This document shows, one piece after another, positions 9,095 to 18,118 of a stretch of 64,000 nt of DNA. How positions within the stretch are numbered: position 1 is the stretch's first letter; each line of letters opens with the position of its first letter. Under the pieces are notes generated by a model. It saw nothing but the letters and a program-made list of their open reading frames with translations, was not told the DNA's origin and did not search any database. Both the position numbers and the translations under genes were made by a program. Source of the stretch: Kyrpidia sp. (lineage in GTDB: Bacteria > Bacillota > Bacilli > Kyrpidiales > Kyrpidiaceae); the NCBI GenBank assembly GCA_029960885.1, contig JASBVV010000001.1:1-64000 (forward strand). The letters are read 5' to 3'.

Positions 9095-10234
9095 ATGATT
9101 TACTTGGACAACAGTGCGACGACGCCGCCGCTGCCCGAGGTGGTTGAGACCATGGCCTCCGCCGCCCGGGAATGGTTCGGGAACCCGTCTTCACTGCATC
9201 GGCTCGGAATGGAGGCGGAGAATGCGCTGAATGCAGCCCGGGCCGAGGTGGCGCGGCTGCTGGGCGTCAAACCCAAAGAGATCGTGTTTACCTCCGGGGG
9301 AACCGAGGCGATCAACAGCGCACTGGTGGGGACGGCTCTGGCTCATCGACACCGGGGGCGGCACATCGTCACCACGGCGGTGGAACACGCGGCGGTCTTG
9401 GAGACCTGCCGTTTTCTTGCGACGCTGGGGTTTGAGGTGACCGAGGTTCCTCCCGGGCCCGACGGAGTGGCGGCCGTAGAGGCCGTTCAGGCCGCTGTCC
9501 GGGAGGACACCATCTTGGTGTCGATGATGCATGTGAACAACGAAACCGGGGCCGTTCAGCCGGTGGAGGCGCTCGGCCGGTGGTTGGCGAACCGGCCCAA
9601 GGTGATTTTTCACGTGGATGCCGTTCAGTCCTTTGGAAAAATGGCCGTTCCCCTGCAGGGCGCGGATCTGATTTCCGTGAGCGGCCATAAGATTCACGGC
9701 CCCAAGGGAGTCGGCGCGCTTTACATCCGAGAAGGACTCAAGTGGACGCCCTTTGTGCACGGCGGCGGACAGGAGGGAGGCCGGCGGTCGGGAACGCAAG
9801 CCGTGCCGGCGATCGTCGGTTTCGCCGCAGCCTGTCGATGGTGGCGGGATCGCCGGGCCGAGGCGTGGGACCGTCTGAACCGTCTCGGTCGCGCCTTTGC
9901 GCAAAGGCTGCGGGAAAAGGTGCCGGACTGTCGAGTGAACTCTCCGGCCGGCGGCGTGCCTTACATTGTCAATCTCTCCATCCCGGGATTCAAGGGAGAA
10001 GTTCTGGTCCATGCTCTGGAAGGCCGGGGCGTGTATGTCTCCACCGCGTCCGCCTGTTCCTCTCGATCGGCGAAGGGCAGTCATGTCCTGCGGGCGATGG
10101 GGGTTCCCCGGGAGGTGGAGGAGGGGGCTTTGCGGTTCAGCTTCAGCCCGTTGAACGACGTCTCCGAAGTCGAGGAGGCGGTGGATGCGCTGGCCCGGGC
10201 GGTGGAAGAATTGCGGCCGGTGATGCGGAGGTAG
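9095..10234 (+). CDS. Cysteine desulfurase (NifS/IscS family)
   Basis: MIYLDNSATTPPLPEV...FTSGGTEAINSALVG...HVDAVQSFGK...SVSGHKIHGPKG...VSTASACSSRS; paired with thiI. Confidence 0.92.
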   Translation: MIYLDNSATTPPLPEVVETMASAAREWFGNPSSLHRLGMEAENALNAARAEVARLLGVKPKEIVFTSGGTEAINSALVGTALAHRHRGRHIVTTAVEHAAVLETCRFLATLGFEVTEVPPGPDGVAAVEAVQAAVREDTILVSMMHVNNETGAVQPVEALGRWLANRPKVIFHVDAVQSFGKMAVPLQGADLISVSGHKIHGPKGVGALYIREGLKWTPFVHGGGQEGGRRSGTQAVPAIVGFAAACRWWRDRRAEAWDRLNRLGRAFAQRLREKVPDCRVNSPAGGVPYIVNLSIPGFKGEVLVHALEGRGVYVSTASACSSRSAKGSHVLRAMGVPREVEEGALRFSFSPLNDVSEVEEAVDALARAVEELRPVMRR

Positions 10235-10238
10235 CGCC

Positions 10239-11468
10239 ATGTACCGTTTGCTTTTGTTGCGGGAAGGGGAAACGGCGCTCAAGGGGAAGAATCGTTCCTC
10301 CTTCGAGCGCCAATTTGTTGGCAATGTGAAGGCGGCGCTGAGGCCGTTTCCCGGGGCTCGGGTGTACCGGGCGGATGGGCGGGCGTTGGTGGATGTGGGC
10401 GATCACCCTTGGGAAGAAGTGGCCCGGGCGGTCTCTGGGGTGTTCGGCCTGGTCTCTCTCAGTCCCGTCCGGGTTTCCCGCCTGGATTGGGAGGATGTCG
10501 AAGAAGCTGCGGTGGAATTGATGCATGCGGTGGTCGAACGCAGAGCTGCGGGGTCGCCGGAAGCGGCGCCGGTGACGTTTAAAGTGGAGTCCCGCCGGGC
10601 GTTCAAAGAGTATCCGCTCACTTCACCGGATATCAGCCGGCGTCTGGGAGGAATTTTGTTAAAACGGGTGCCGGGGCTGCGGGTGGACGTGCATCAACCC
10701 GAGGCGGTGCTGTCGGTGGAGGTGCGCCCGGAAGAGGTGTACCTGTTTGCCGAAACGATCCCCGGTCCGGGCGGACTCCCGGTGGGGGTGAGCGGCAAGG
10801 CGCTTCTTCTGTTGTCGGGGGGCATCGACAGCCCGGTGGCCGGTTGGATGACCATGAAACGGGGCGTTCGGCTGGAAGCGGTGCATTTTTACAGTTATCC
10901 GTTCACCAGCGAGCGGTCCCGCCAGAAAGTGGAGCAGTTGGCGGCGCTCCTGGCGTCCTTCGGGGGCGGGGTCGCCCTGCATGTGGTCCATTTTACCGAG
11001 ATCCAGAAAGCCATCCGGATGCACTGCCCTGAAGCGCTGACTGTGACCATCATGCGGCGCATGATGGTGCGCATCGCCGAGCGGATCGCCGCCCGCCGCA
11101 GGGCCTTGGCGCTGGTCACCGGGGAGAGTTTGGGTCAGGTGGCGAGCCAGACGTTGGAGAGTATGGCGGCCATCAACGAAGCGGCGACCTTGCCGATTCT
11201 GCGGCCGCTGGTGGCCTGGGACAAGGTTGAGATCATTCGTCTGGCCCGGACCATCGGCACGTACGAGGTGTCCATTCAACCTTATGAGGACTGCTGTACG
11301 GTGTTCGCCCCCAAGAATCCCGTCACCCGCCCGAAGATCGCGAAAGTTCGCCGGGCCGAGGCGGCTCTCGATGTGGAGAGGTTGGTCTCCGAGGCGGCGG
11401 ATTCGGCCGAGACGATGGTGTTTGGCATGAACTGGTCCGGACTGGGCGGCGACGGCGGGGCATACTAG
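10239..11468 (+). CDS. thiI: tRNA 4-thiouridine sulfurtransferase ThiI
   Basis: THUMP region plus LLLLSGGIDSPVAGWMTMKRGV and EDCCTVFAPKNPVTRPK. Confidence 0.95.
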   Translation: MYRLLLLREGETALKGKNRSSFERQFVGNVKAALRPFPGARVYRADGRALVDVGDHPWEEVARAVSGVFGLVSLSPVRVSRLDWEDVEEAAVELMHAVVERRAAGSPEAAPVTFKVESRRAFKEYPLTSPDISRRLGGILLKRVPGLRVDVHQPEAVLSVEVRPEEVYLFAETIPGPGGLPVGVSGKALLLLSGGIDSPVAGWMTMKRGVRLEAVHFYSYPFTSERSRQKVEQLAALLASFGGGVALHVVHFTEIQKAIRMHCPEALTVTIMRRMMVRIAERIAARRRALALVTGESLGQVASQTLESMAAINEAATLPILRPLVAWDKVEIIRLARTIGTYEVSIQPYEDCCTVFAPKNPVTRPKIAKVRRAEAALDVERLVSEAADSAETMVFGMNWSGLGGDGGAY

Positions 11469-11499
11469 ACTTGACCCACCACGCAAAGGAGGGGTCTCG

Positions 11500-11646
11500 A
11501 TGGCAACCGTCGGCCGGGTGATGCGGGCCATTTCCGCGGTGTTGGGGATAATCGGCGGGGTGATGACCATGCGTGCCGCGCTGTTGCGCCGCAGGCAAAG
11601 CCCCGCCCGGGTCTGGTTGAACCGAATGAGACGGCGGGTGATGTAA
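11500..11646 (+). CDS. 48-aa hypothetical basic protein [34 protein letters not shown]...
   Basis: ATG with RBS (aaaggaggggtctcg); hydrophobic N-terminus; below the ORF-track cutoff. Confidence 0.5.
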   Translation: MATVGRVMRAISAVLGIIGGVMTMRAALLRRRQSPARVWLNRMRRRVM

Positions 11647-11759
11647 CGGGCAAGGGCAGGTCGATGTCGGCCTGCCTTATTTTTATACGTCTGCGAGGTT
11701 TAAGAATCGGGGGAAGCGGGTATACCGGGGATAGATCACACGGCATGGGGGATTCCGGA

Positions 11760-12347
11760 ATGAAAACGATGCGACAGGATGCCTGGACGGCGGAAGATGA
11801 CACGCGGCTGGCGGAGATCGTGCTCCGCCACATTCGGGAAGGGAGCACCCAACTGGCCGCTTTTGAAGAAGCCGCGGAACAACTCAACCGAACAGCGGCG
11901 GCCTGCGGATATCGCTGGAATGCCTGTGTCCGGAAACATTGTCAGCCAGCCATCGATATCGCCAAGAAACAGCGCAAGGAACAAGGGGTTCCTTGGCGGC
12001 GGGCGGCGGATTGGCCCCGGATGCGGGAAAGCACGGAGGTTCAGCCCGTTTTGTCCTGGGGCGGAGTGATTCGTTTTCTCCGCCAATACAAGCAGGAGTA
12101 TCAGGGACTGTATATCCGGGTCAAACAATTAGAACGGGATCTCGAACGATCCCGGGAGGAGCTGTCCGTGCTGCGGGAAGAACGGGAGGAGTTGGCCGAG
12201 GCGTGCCAGCGGTGGCAACAACGCTACCAGGCCTTGGTGGAAGATTATCGGTCGGTGCTCGGGATCATGGACCGGGCTGAGCGCAATGTTCGCACGATGG
12301 AGGTGTGCCTGCGCCGAGTGGCTGGAGAGACGGAACCCGGCGACTGA
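11760..12347 (+). CDS. rsfA: RsfA-family (Myb/SANT-like) sporulation transcription regulator
   Basis: [57 protein letters not shown]...[12 protein letters not shown] closely resembles B. subtilis RsfA/YlbO. Confidence 0.85.
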   Translation: MKTMRQDAWTAEDDTRLAEIVLRHIREGSTQLAAFEEAAEQLNRTAAACGYRWNACVRKHCQPAIDIAKKQRKEQGVPWRRAADWPRMRESTEVQPVLSWGGVIRFLRQYKQEYQGLYIRVKQLERDLERSREELSVLREEREELAEACQRWQQRYQALVEDYRSVLGIMDRAERNVRTMEVCLRRVAGETEPGD

Positions 12348-12490
12348 TCGGACACTCGGCCGTCGGCGGATTCTTCCCGATTCATCCGTTTTCGTCTCGG
12401 CCGGCCCTCTCTGGTCTATTTGACGTGGGCAACGCGAGCGTTCTATTGTATACTGGAGCCCAGGAGATCAAGACCCTGGGGAGGGCCGAC

Positions 12491-15400
12491 ATGCAGGACA
12501 TTCGCAAATTCTCGAAACTCCTCGTTGCCAACCGCGGAGAGATCGCCATTCGGGTTCTGCGGGCGGCGACGGAGCTCGGCATTCATACGGTGGCCATCTA
12601 TTCCAAGGAAGACAGTTTGGCGCTGCACCGGTACAAGGCGGACGAGGCTTACCTGATCGGGGAAGGCAAAGGTCCGGTGGAGGCGTATTTGGACATCGAA
12701 GGCATCATCGCTCTGGCCAAGCGCTTGGACGTCGACGCCATTCACCCGGGGTACGGGTTCTTGGCCGAAAACGCCCGGTTTGCCGCCCGTTGCGAGGAAG
12801 AGGGGATCACCTTCGTCGGACCCCGGCCGGAGCATCTGGAGGCATTCGGGGACAAAGTGGTCGCCAGGCGGATGGCCGTGGAGGCGGGGCTTCCGGTGAT
12901 TCCCGGGACGACCGAGCCGGTGCGCCATCTTCAAGAGGCCCTGCGTTTCGCCAAAGAATATGGGTTCCCCTTGATTGTGAAAGCGGCCGCCGGAGGCGGA
13001 GGACGGGGCATGCGCATCGTGCGCCGCAAGGAGGAGCTTGAGGAAGCCCTGGAGCGGGCCAGGTCCGAGGCGGAGAAATCGTTCGGCGACGGAACGGTCT
13101 ACCTGGAAAAATACCTTGAGCGTCCGAAGCACATCGAAGTTCAGGTGCTGGGGGACCGGTACGGCCATTTGGTACATCTTTTTGAGCGCGATTGCTCCAT
13201 TCAGCGGCGGCACCAAAAAGTGGTGGAGATCGCCCCTTCTTTGACGCTGACCGAACCGCAGCGGCAGGCGATTTGCGATGCGGCGCTGCGCCTGATGCGC
13301 CGGGCGGGGTATGTCGGTGCGGGGACGGTGGAATTTCTCGTCTCTCCGGACGGATCCTTTTATTTTATCGAGGTCAATCCCCGGATCCAGGTGGAACACA
13401 CCATCACCGAACTGATCACCGGAGTGGACCTGGTTCAGGCCCAGATCCTGATCGCCGAGGGACACCGCCTGGACGACCCGGCCATCGGCATCCGCGGCCA
13501 AGAATCGATCAACCGGAGGGGATATGCCATTCAGTGCCGGGTGACCACCGAGGATCCGGACAATCACTTCGTCCCGGATACCGGGAAGATCCTGGCCTAC
13601 CGAAGCGCCGCGGGGTTCGGTATCCGTTTGGACAGTGGCAACGGCTACGCCGGGGCGGTCATCCAGCCCTATTACGATTCCATGTTGGTCAAAATCTCCG
13701 CCTGGGCGCTGACGTTTGAGAGCGCCGCGCACAAAATGCTGCGGTCTCTCAGGGAGTTCCGGATCCGGGGCGTGAAGACGAACATCCCGTTTCTGGAAAA
13801 CGTCGTGCAACACCCCGATTTTTTGGCCGGCCGCTGCGATACTTCCTTTATCGACAGCCATTCGGAGTTATTCAGAACGGCGAAAAAGCGGGATCGGGGC
13901 ACCAAGTTGCTCCAGTTTATCGGCCGTATTACCGTCAATGGCCATCCCGGGGTGAAACGCCCGGAGAAAAAGCCGCGTTTCCGCCCGGCGGTCGTTCCGG
14001 ATTTTTCCGGGAATGAGCGGGGCGTCGCCAAAGGGATTCTCGATCGGGAGGGCCCGGAGGCCCTGGCCCGCTGGGTTCTGGAACAGAAGCCGCTCTTGAT
14101 CACCGACACCACATTCCGGGATGCCCATCAGTCGCTCCTCGCGACCCGGGTTCGCACCCAGGACATTCTCCGGGTGGCGGAAGCCACGGCGGAGGGGCTG
14201 CCCCAATTGTTTTCCTGGGAAATGTGGGGAGGCGCCACTTTCGATGTCGCCCTGCGGTTTTTGAAAGAGTGCCCGTGGGAGCGATTGGCCCGGATGCGGG
14301 AGAGGGCCCCGGACGTGCTCTTCCAAATGTTGTTTCGCGGCGCCAACGCCGTGGGTTACACGAATTATCCGGACAATGTGATTACCGCCTTTATCCGGGA
14401 GGCGGCCCGGACCGGGATCGACGTCTTTCGCATCTTCGACAGTTTGAATTGGCTTCCGGGGATGGAATTGGCCATCGACGCCGTCCGCCGGGAAGGCAAA
14501 GTGGCCGAAGCGGCGCTGTGCTATACCGGGGACATTTTGGACCCCCGTCGGGATAAATACACCCTGAAGTATTATGTGAACCTGGCCAAGGATTTGGAAC
14601 GGGCCGGGGCCAATATCCTCGGGATCAAAGACATGGCGGGGCTGCTCAAACCGTATGCGGCCGAAAAGTTGATTCGGGCGCTGAAAGAGGAAATCGGCAT
14701 TCCCGTGCATCTTCATACCCATGATACCAGCGGCAATGGAGTGGCGATGCTGCTTAAAGCGGCCGAGGCCGGGGTGGATATCGTGGACGCCGCGGTGAAC
14801 GCCATGAGCGGACTCACGTCTCAGCCCAGCCTGGGAGCGGTGGTGGCGGCGTTGCGTTTTCAGGAGCGGGACACCGGGATCGATCTGAATGCCGTGGATC
14901 GACTGAGCCAGTACTGGGAAGCGGTGCGCGGGTATTACGAGCCTTTTGAGAGCGGCCTCAAAGCCCCCTCCACCGATGTGTATTATCATGAAATGCCGGG
15001 GGGACAATTTACGAACCTTCGCCAACAGGCCGAGGCGGTGGGGCTGGGTGCCCGCTGGCCGGAGGTGGTCAGGGCTTACCGGACGGTGAACGACATGTTC
15101 GGGGACATCGTGAAAGTGACGCCTTCGTCCAAGGTGGTCGGAGACTTGGCCTTGTTCATGGTACAGAACGGCTGGACGCCCGAAGATGTCTACACCCGGG
15201 GGGCCACGGTGGATTTCCCCCAATCGGTGGTGGAGTTTTTCCGGGGGTACATCGGCCAGCCGCCCGGCGGTTTCCCTCCGGAACTCCAGGCGGTGGTCCT
15301 CAAGGGCAAGGAACCGATCACCTGCCGTCCGGGGGAACTCCTGGAGCCGTTTGATTTTGCGGCCGCCCGCCGGCACTTGGAGGAGAAATTCGGACGGGCT

Positions 15401-15949
15401 TTCTCGGACCGGGATCTATTGTCATATGCTCTCTATCCCCAGGTGTTCGAGGAGTTCGTGGCTCACCGGGAGGAGTTCGGCGATGTGTCCGTTTTGGATA
15501 CGCCGACTTTCTTCTACGGTCTGCGCCTGGGCGAGGAAATCACCGTGGATATCGAACCGGGCAAGACGCTCATCGTTCAACTCACCTCGGTCGGAGAACT
15601 GCGTCCGGACGGGACCCGGGTGGTGTATTTTGAGCTGAATGGGACGCCTAGGGAAGTGGCGGTTCGGGATGAGAGCGCCAAGATGTTGGTTCAGGAGCGG
15701 AGAAAGGCCAATCCGTCCGTTCCGGGGGAGATCGGGGCGACGATGCCCGGCAAAGTGAGCAAAATCATGGTGGAGCCCGGGGATCAGGTGCACCGGGGCG
15801 AACTGCTCATGGTCACCGAGGCGATGAAGATGGAGACGGTTCTGCAGGCTCCCTTTGACGGAGTGGTGAAAGAGGTGCTCGTGAAGGAATTGGATTCGGT
15901 AGAGGCGCGAGATCTGCTCCTCGTCATGGAAAAACCGGCCGGGTCGTGA
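12491..15949 (+). CDS. pyc: Pyruvate carboxylase
   Basis: Biotin carboxylase domain (KLLVANRGEIAIRVLRAA, AAAGGGGRGMRIV), carboxyltransferase domain (ITDTTFRDAHQSLLATRVRT), biotinyl motif VTEAMKMETVL. Confidence 0.97.
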   Translation: MQDIRKFSKLLVANRGEIAIRVLRAATELGIHTVAIYSKEDSLALHRYKADEAYLIGEGKGPVEAYLDIEGIIALAKRLDVDAIHPGYGFLAENARFAARCEEEGITFVGPRPEHLEAFGDKVVARRMAVEAGLPVIPGTTEPVRHLQEALRFAKEYGFPLIVKAAAGGGGRGMRIVRRKEELEEALERARSEAEKSFGDGTVYLEKYLERPKHIEVQVLGDRYGHLVHLFERDCSIQRRHQKVVEIAPSLTLTEPQRQAICDAALRLMRRAGYVGAGTVEFLVSPDGSFYFIEVNPRIQVEHTITELITGVDLVQAQILIAEGHRLDDPAIGIRGQESINRRGYAIQCRVTTEDPDNHFVPDTGKILAYRSAAGFGIRLDSGNGYAGAVIQPYYDSMLVKISAWALTFESAAHKMLRSLREFRIRGVKTNIPFLENVVQHPDFLAGRCDTSFIDSHSELFRTAKKRDRGTKLLQFIGRITVNGHPGVKRPEKKPRFRPAVVPDFSGNERGVAKGILDREGPEALARWVLEQKPLLITDTTFRDAHQSLLATRVRTQDILRVAEATAEGLPQLFSWEMWGGATFDVALRFLKECPWERLARMRERAPDVLFQMLFRGANAVGYTNYPDNVITAFIREAARTGIDVFRIFDSLNWLPGMELAIDAVRREGKVAEAALCYTGDILDPRRDKYTLKYYVNLAKDLERAGANILGIKDMAGLLKPYAAEKLIRALKEEIGIPVHLHTHDTSGNGVAMLLKAAEAGVDIVDAAVNAMSGLTSQPSLGAVVAALRFQERDTGIDLNAVDRLSQYWEAVRGYYEPFESGLKAPSTDVYYHEMPGGQFTNLRQQAEAVGLGARWPEVVRAYRTVNDMFGDIVKVTPSSKVVGDLALFMVQNGWTPEDVYTRGATVDFPQSVVEFFRGYIGQPPGGFPPELQAVVLKGKEPITCRPGELLEPFDFAAARRHLEEKFGRAFSDRDLLSYALYPQVFEEFVAHREEFGDVSVLDTPTFFYGLRLGEEITVDIEPGKTLIVQLTSVGELRPDGTRVVYFELNGTPREVAVRDESAKMLVQERRKANPSVPGEIGATMPGKVSKIMVEPGDQVHRGELLMVTEAMKMETVLQAPFDGVVKEVLVKELDSVEARDLLLVMEKPAGS

Positions 15950-16043
15950 CGGCGCCGGCCCAACTTCGGCCGGGACAATTGACGGTGTTTTTGGTCCCTG
16001 AATACCCTGGTAGCGGGGCGCAAACCTAGGGGAAAGGGGCTGC

Positions 16044-16331
16044 ATGACTTTGTTTGCGAGCACCTTTGAGTGGGATTGGGACCTGTTGTGGCAGGAGGGG
16101 TTCAAAAAGGTCAAAGAAGTGGGCGACGACGATCTCGACCGGATGGAACGGTATCTTCGCGTGATGGATCGTATGCACGAAATGATGATGCGCAGGGAAC
16201 AATGGATGATGATGATGCACTATCGGCAGGTCATGATTCGCTACAACGAAATGGTGATCGCGCACCTTTTGCAAGGCGGCCGTCTTCCTTATCATAAGGG
16301 GTTGGCGGCGGCTCATGCCCATCATTACTGA
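16044..16331 (+). CDS. Met-rich small hypothetical protein
   Basis: 95 aa with about 13 Met, including MHEMMMRREQWMMMMHYRQVM; RBS (ggggaaagggg). Confidence 0.55.
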   Translation: MTLFASTFEWDWDLLWQEGFKKVKEVGDDDLDRMERYLRVMDRMHEMMMRREQWMMMMHYRQVMIRYNEMVIAHLLQGGRLPYHKGLAAAHAHHY

Positions 16332-16484
16332 AAGTGCGACGTCATCGTTCCGGATGCGGCGCGCCGCGATCGACCGCGGGACGGCCTGGGGCCGCCGGGC
16401 GGCGGGGTCCGCTGGCCGGGCCGGGGCAGTGGCGGTCATCCACCGGCGCTCCAAACGGCCCACAGGGGCAGAGCGTGAAAACCA

Positions 16485-16540
16485 GCCGGGTTCCCGGGGG
16501 TGATAATGCCCCCCGGAAACCCGGCCTCTTGTTTTTGTGA
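16485..16540 (+). terminator. Strong Rho-independent terminator
   Basis: GCCGGGTTCCCGGGGG ... CCCCCCGGAAACCCGGC followed by a T-rich tract. Confidence 0.75.
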
Positions 16541-16616
16541 ATTGGCGAACTTCGGTGCACACTAATCTTCACGTTAGAATACGCCGCGGAGAGAGAGCGC
16601 TCTTGCGGCCACGATG

Positions 16617-16645
16617 TTGACCCTGGACTGAAAAACCCGTATAAT
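16617..16645 (+). promoter_or_regulatory. sigma-A promoter TTGACC-17-TATAAT
   Basis: -35 at 16617-16622, -10 at 16640-16645, exact 17-bp spacer, upstream of the HxlR-like gene. Confidence 0.8.
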
Positions 16646-16714
16646 AAAGAAGTAAGTATCCTACCCGGAGGTAAGCCCTGTCGAAAGTGGTTCCGAGGAG
16701 CTGTACGTGAGGGG

Positions 16715-17026
16715 ATGAATGACATGGGCGGCAATGATTGTCCCATTGAACGAACCCTTCAGGTCATCGGGAAGAAGTGGATGGTCCTGATTATTCGCGA
16801 GCTGTTTCGGGGGAAACGCCGTTTCGCAGAGATCGGCCGGAACCTCCAGATCACCGACAAGGTGCTGTCCGAGCGCCTCAAAGAGCTGGAGGAGCACGGG
16901 ATCGTCGAGCGGACGGTGTACCCGGACGCTTCTCCGCCCAGGGTGGAATATACGCTGACGGACAAGGGGAAATCCCTGCACATTGTCCTTCAATCGATGA
17001 TCGAATGGGGTTCCAAGTACGCATAA
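16715..17026 (+). CDS. HxlR-family winged-helix transcriptional regulator
   Basis: CPIERTLQVIGKKWMVLIIRELFRGKRRFAEIGRNLQITDKVLSERLKELEEHGIVERTVYPDASPPRVEYTLTDKG. Confidence 0.93.
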   Translation: MNDMGGNDCPIERTLQVIGKKWMVLIIRELFRGKRRFAEIGRNLQITDKVLSERLKELEEHGIVERTVYPDASPPRVEYTLTDKGKSLHIVLQSMIEWGSKYA

Positions 17027-17071
17027 GTCCGCCGGGCGCGTCGATACTAGGGGCAAAACGGCCCTGGAAAG

Positions 17072-17320
17072 GTGGACGGCGCGATGCCCAGGCGAGAGGA
17101 AAGGCGTGCGGGATCGGGTTATCAGGAACGGCTGAAACGAATGTACACCGAGCAAGAAGAGGCATACCATGCGGCGTACCCGGACCGGCCCATGCCGTGG
17201 ACCACGGGATTCTTGACGGGGCTGTTCGGCCGGTACGGGAGGGGCTTCGGGATCTGGGCCCTGATGGGGGCTCTGGTGGCCGTGGCGCTGTGGGTGGTCA
17301 TTGCCTGGTTCAGCCGGTGA
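17072..17320 (+). CDS. Small membrane protein, hypothetical
   Basis: C-terminal TM helix FGIWALMGALVAVALWVVIAWF. Confidence 0.5.
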   Translation: MDGAMPRREERRAGSGYQERLKRMYTEQEEAYHAAYPDRPMPWTTGFLTGLFGRYGRGFGIWALMGALVAVALWVVIAWFSR

Positions 17321-17365
17321 TCGTGACGCAATCCGGTGCCGGCACCCGGAATTGTGTGAACATGG

Positions 17366-18118
17366 GTGATAAACGTGGAGAGAGAACACATTATTTTTGA
17401 TTTGGATGATACTTTGGTGCACTGCAACGTGCACTTTCTTCGTGTTCGCAGGCAGTTTGTGGATCAAATGTTGCGGTGGTTCGGCCGGGCGGGGGTCACC
17501 GCCCGGGAGATATGGCGGCTTCAGGCGCGGATCGATCTCGAACAGGTGGAACGGGACGGGCTGGGGAAGGATCGCTTTCCCCAGTCGCTGGTTGCCGCAT
17601 ACCGGGTATTCTGCGGGAAATTCCGGCGTCCGACGGACGCAGAGGAGGAGCGGGCGCTCCTGTCCTTGGGCTACACAGTTTACGAATACCCGGTCACGCT
17701 CTATCCCCACGCCCGAGAAATTCTCGAGCATTTGCACAATCAGGGGCATGTCCTCTATCTGTATACCGGCGGGGATCCGGATGTGCAGTTGGACAAATTG
17801 ACCCGGTCCGGATTGGATCGTTTTTTTGCCCCGGACCGGCGGTTTGTCACGCCGTTCAAGGATCGCGCTCACCTCCGGCACCTGATGGACCGGCACGGGG
17901 TGCCGCCCTTCGGCGGATGGATGGTGGGGAATTCGCTGCGCAGCGACATTCTGCCGGCGTTGGAATTGGGACTGATGGCGATTCATATCCCGGAGTCCCA
18001 GCCCTGGGAATTCGATCACGCGGTCATTCCCGACGTGTACCATCCCCGGTTCCGGTCGGTGTCGGAATTGCGGGAGGTTCCCGCCGTCATTTCCCGGGGG
18101 AGGGTTGCGGCCGGATGA
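17366..18118 (+). CDS. HAD-superfamily hydrolase
   Basis: HIIFDLDDTLVHCN motif I; LYLYTGGD; GGWMVGNSLRSDILPALELG motif IV. Confidence 0.88.
   Translation: MINVEREHIIFDLDDTLVHCNVHFLRVRRQFVDQMLRWFGRAGVTAREIWRLQARIDLEQVERDGLGKDRFPQSLVAAYRVFCGKFRRPTDAEEERALLSLGYTVYEYPVTLYPHAREILEHLHNQGHVLYLYTGGDPDVQLDKLTRSGLDRFFAPDRRFVTPFKDRAHLRHLMDRHGVPPFGGWMVGNSLRSDILPALELGLMAIHIPESQPWEFDHAVIPDVYHPRFRSVSELREVPAVISRGRVAAG

Noticed and set aside
13868-15376. 502-aa - strand ORF (and 12443..13861) opposite pyc
   Set aside because: Antisense shadow of the conserved pyruvate carboxylase frame
17476-18114. N-terminal extension of the typA ORF (track start 17476)
   Set aside because: Out-of-frame overlap with the HAD hydrolase; TypA starts at ATG 18115 with [22 protein letters not shown]
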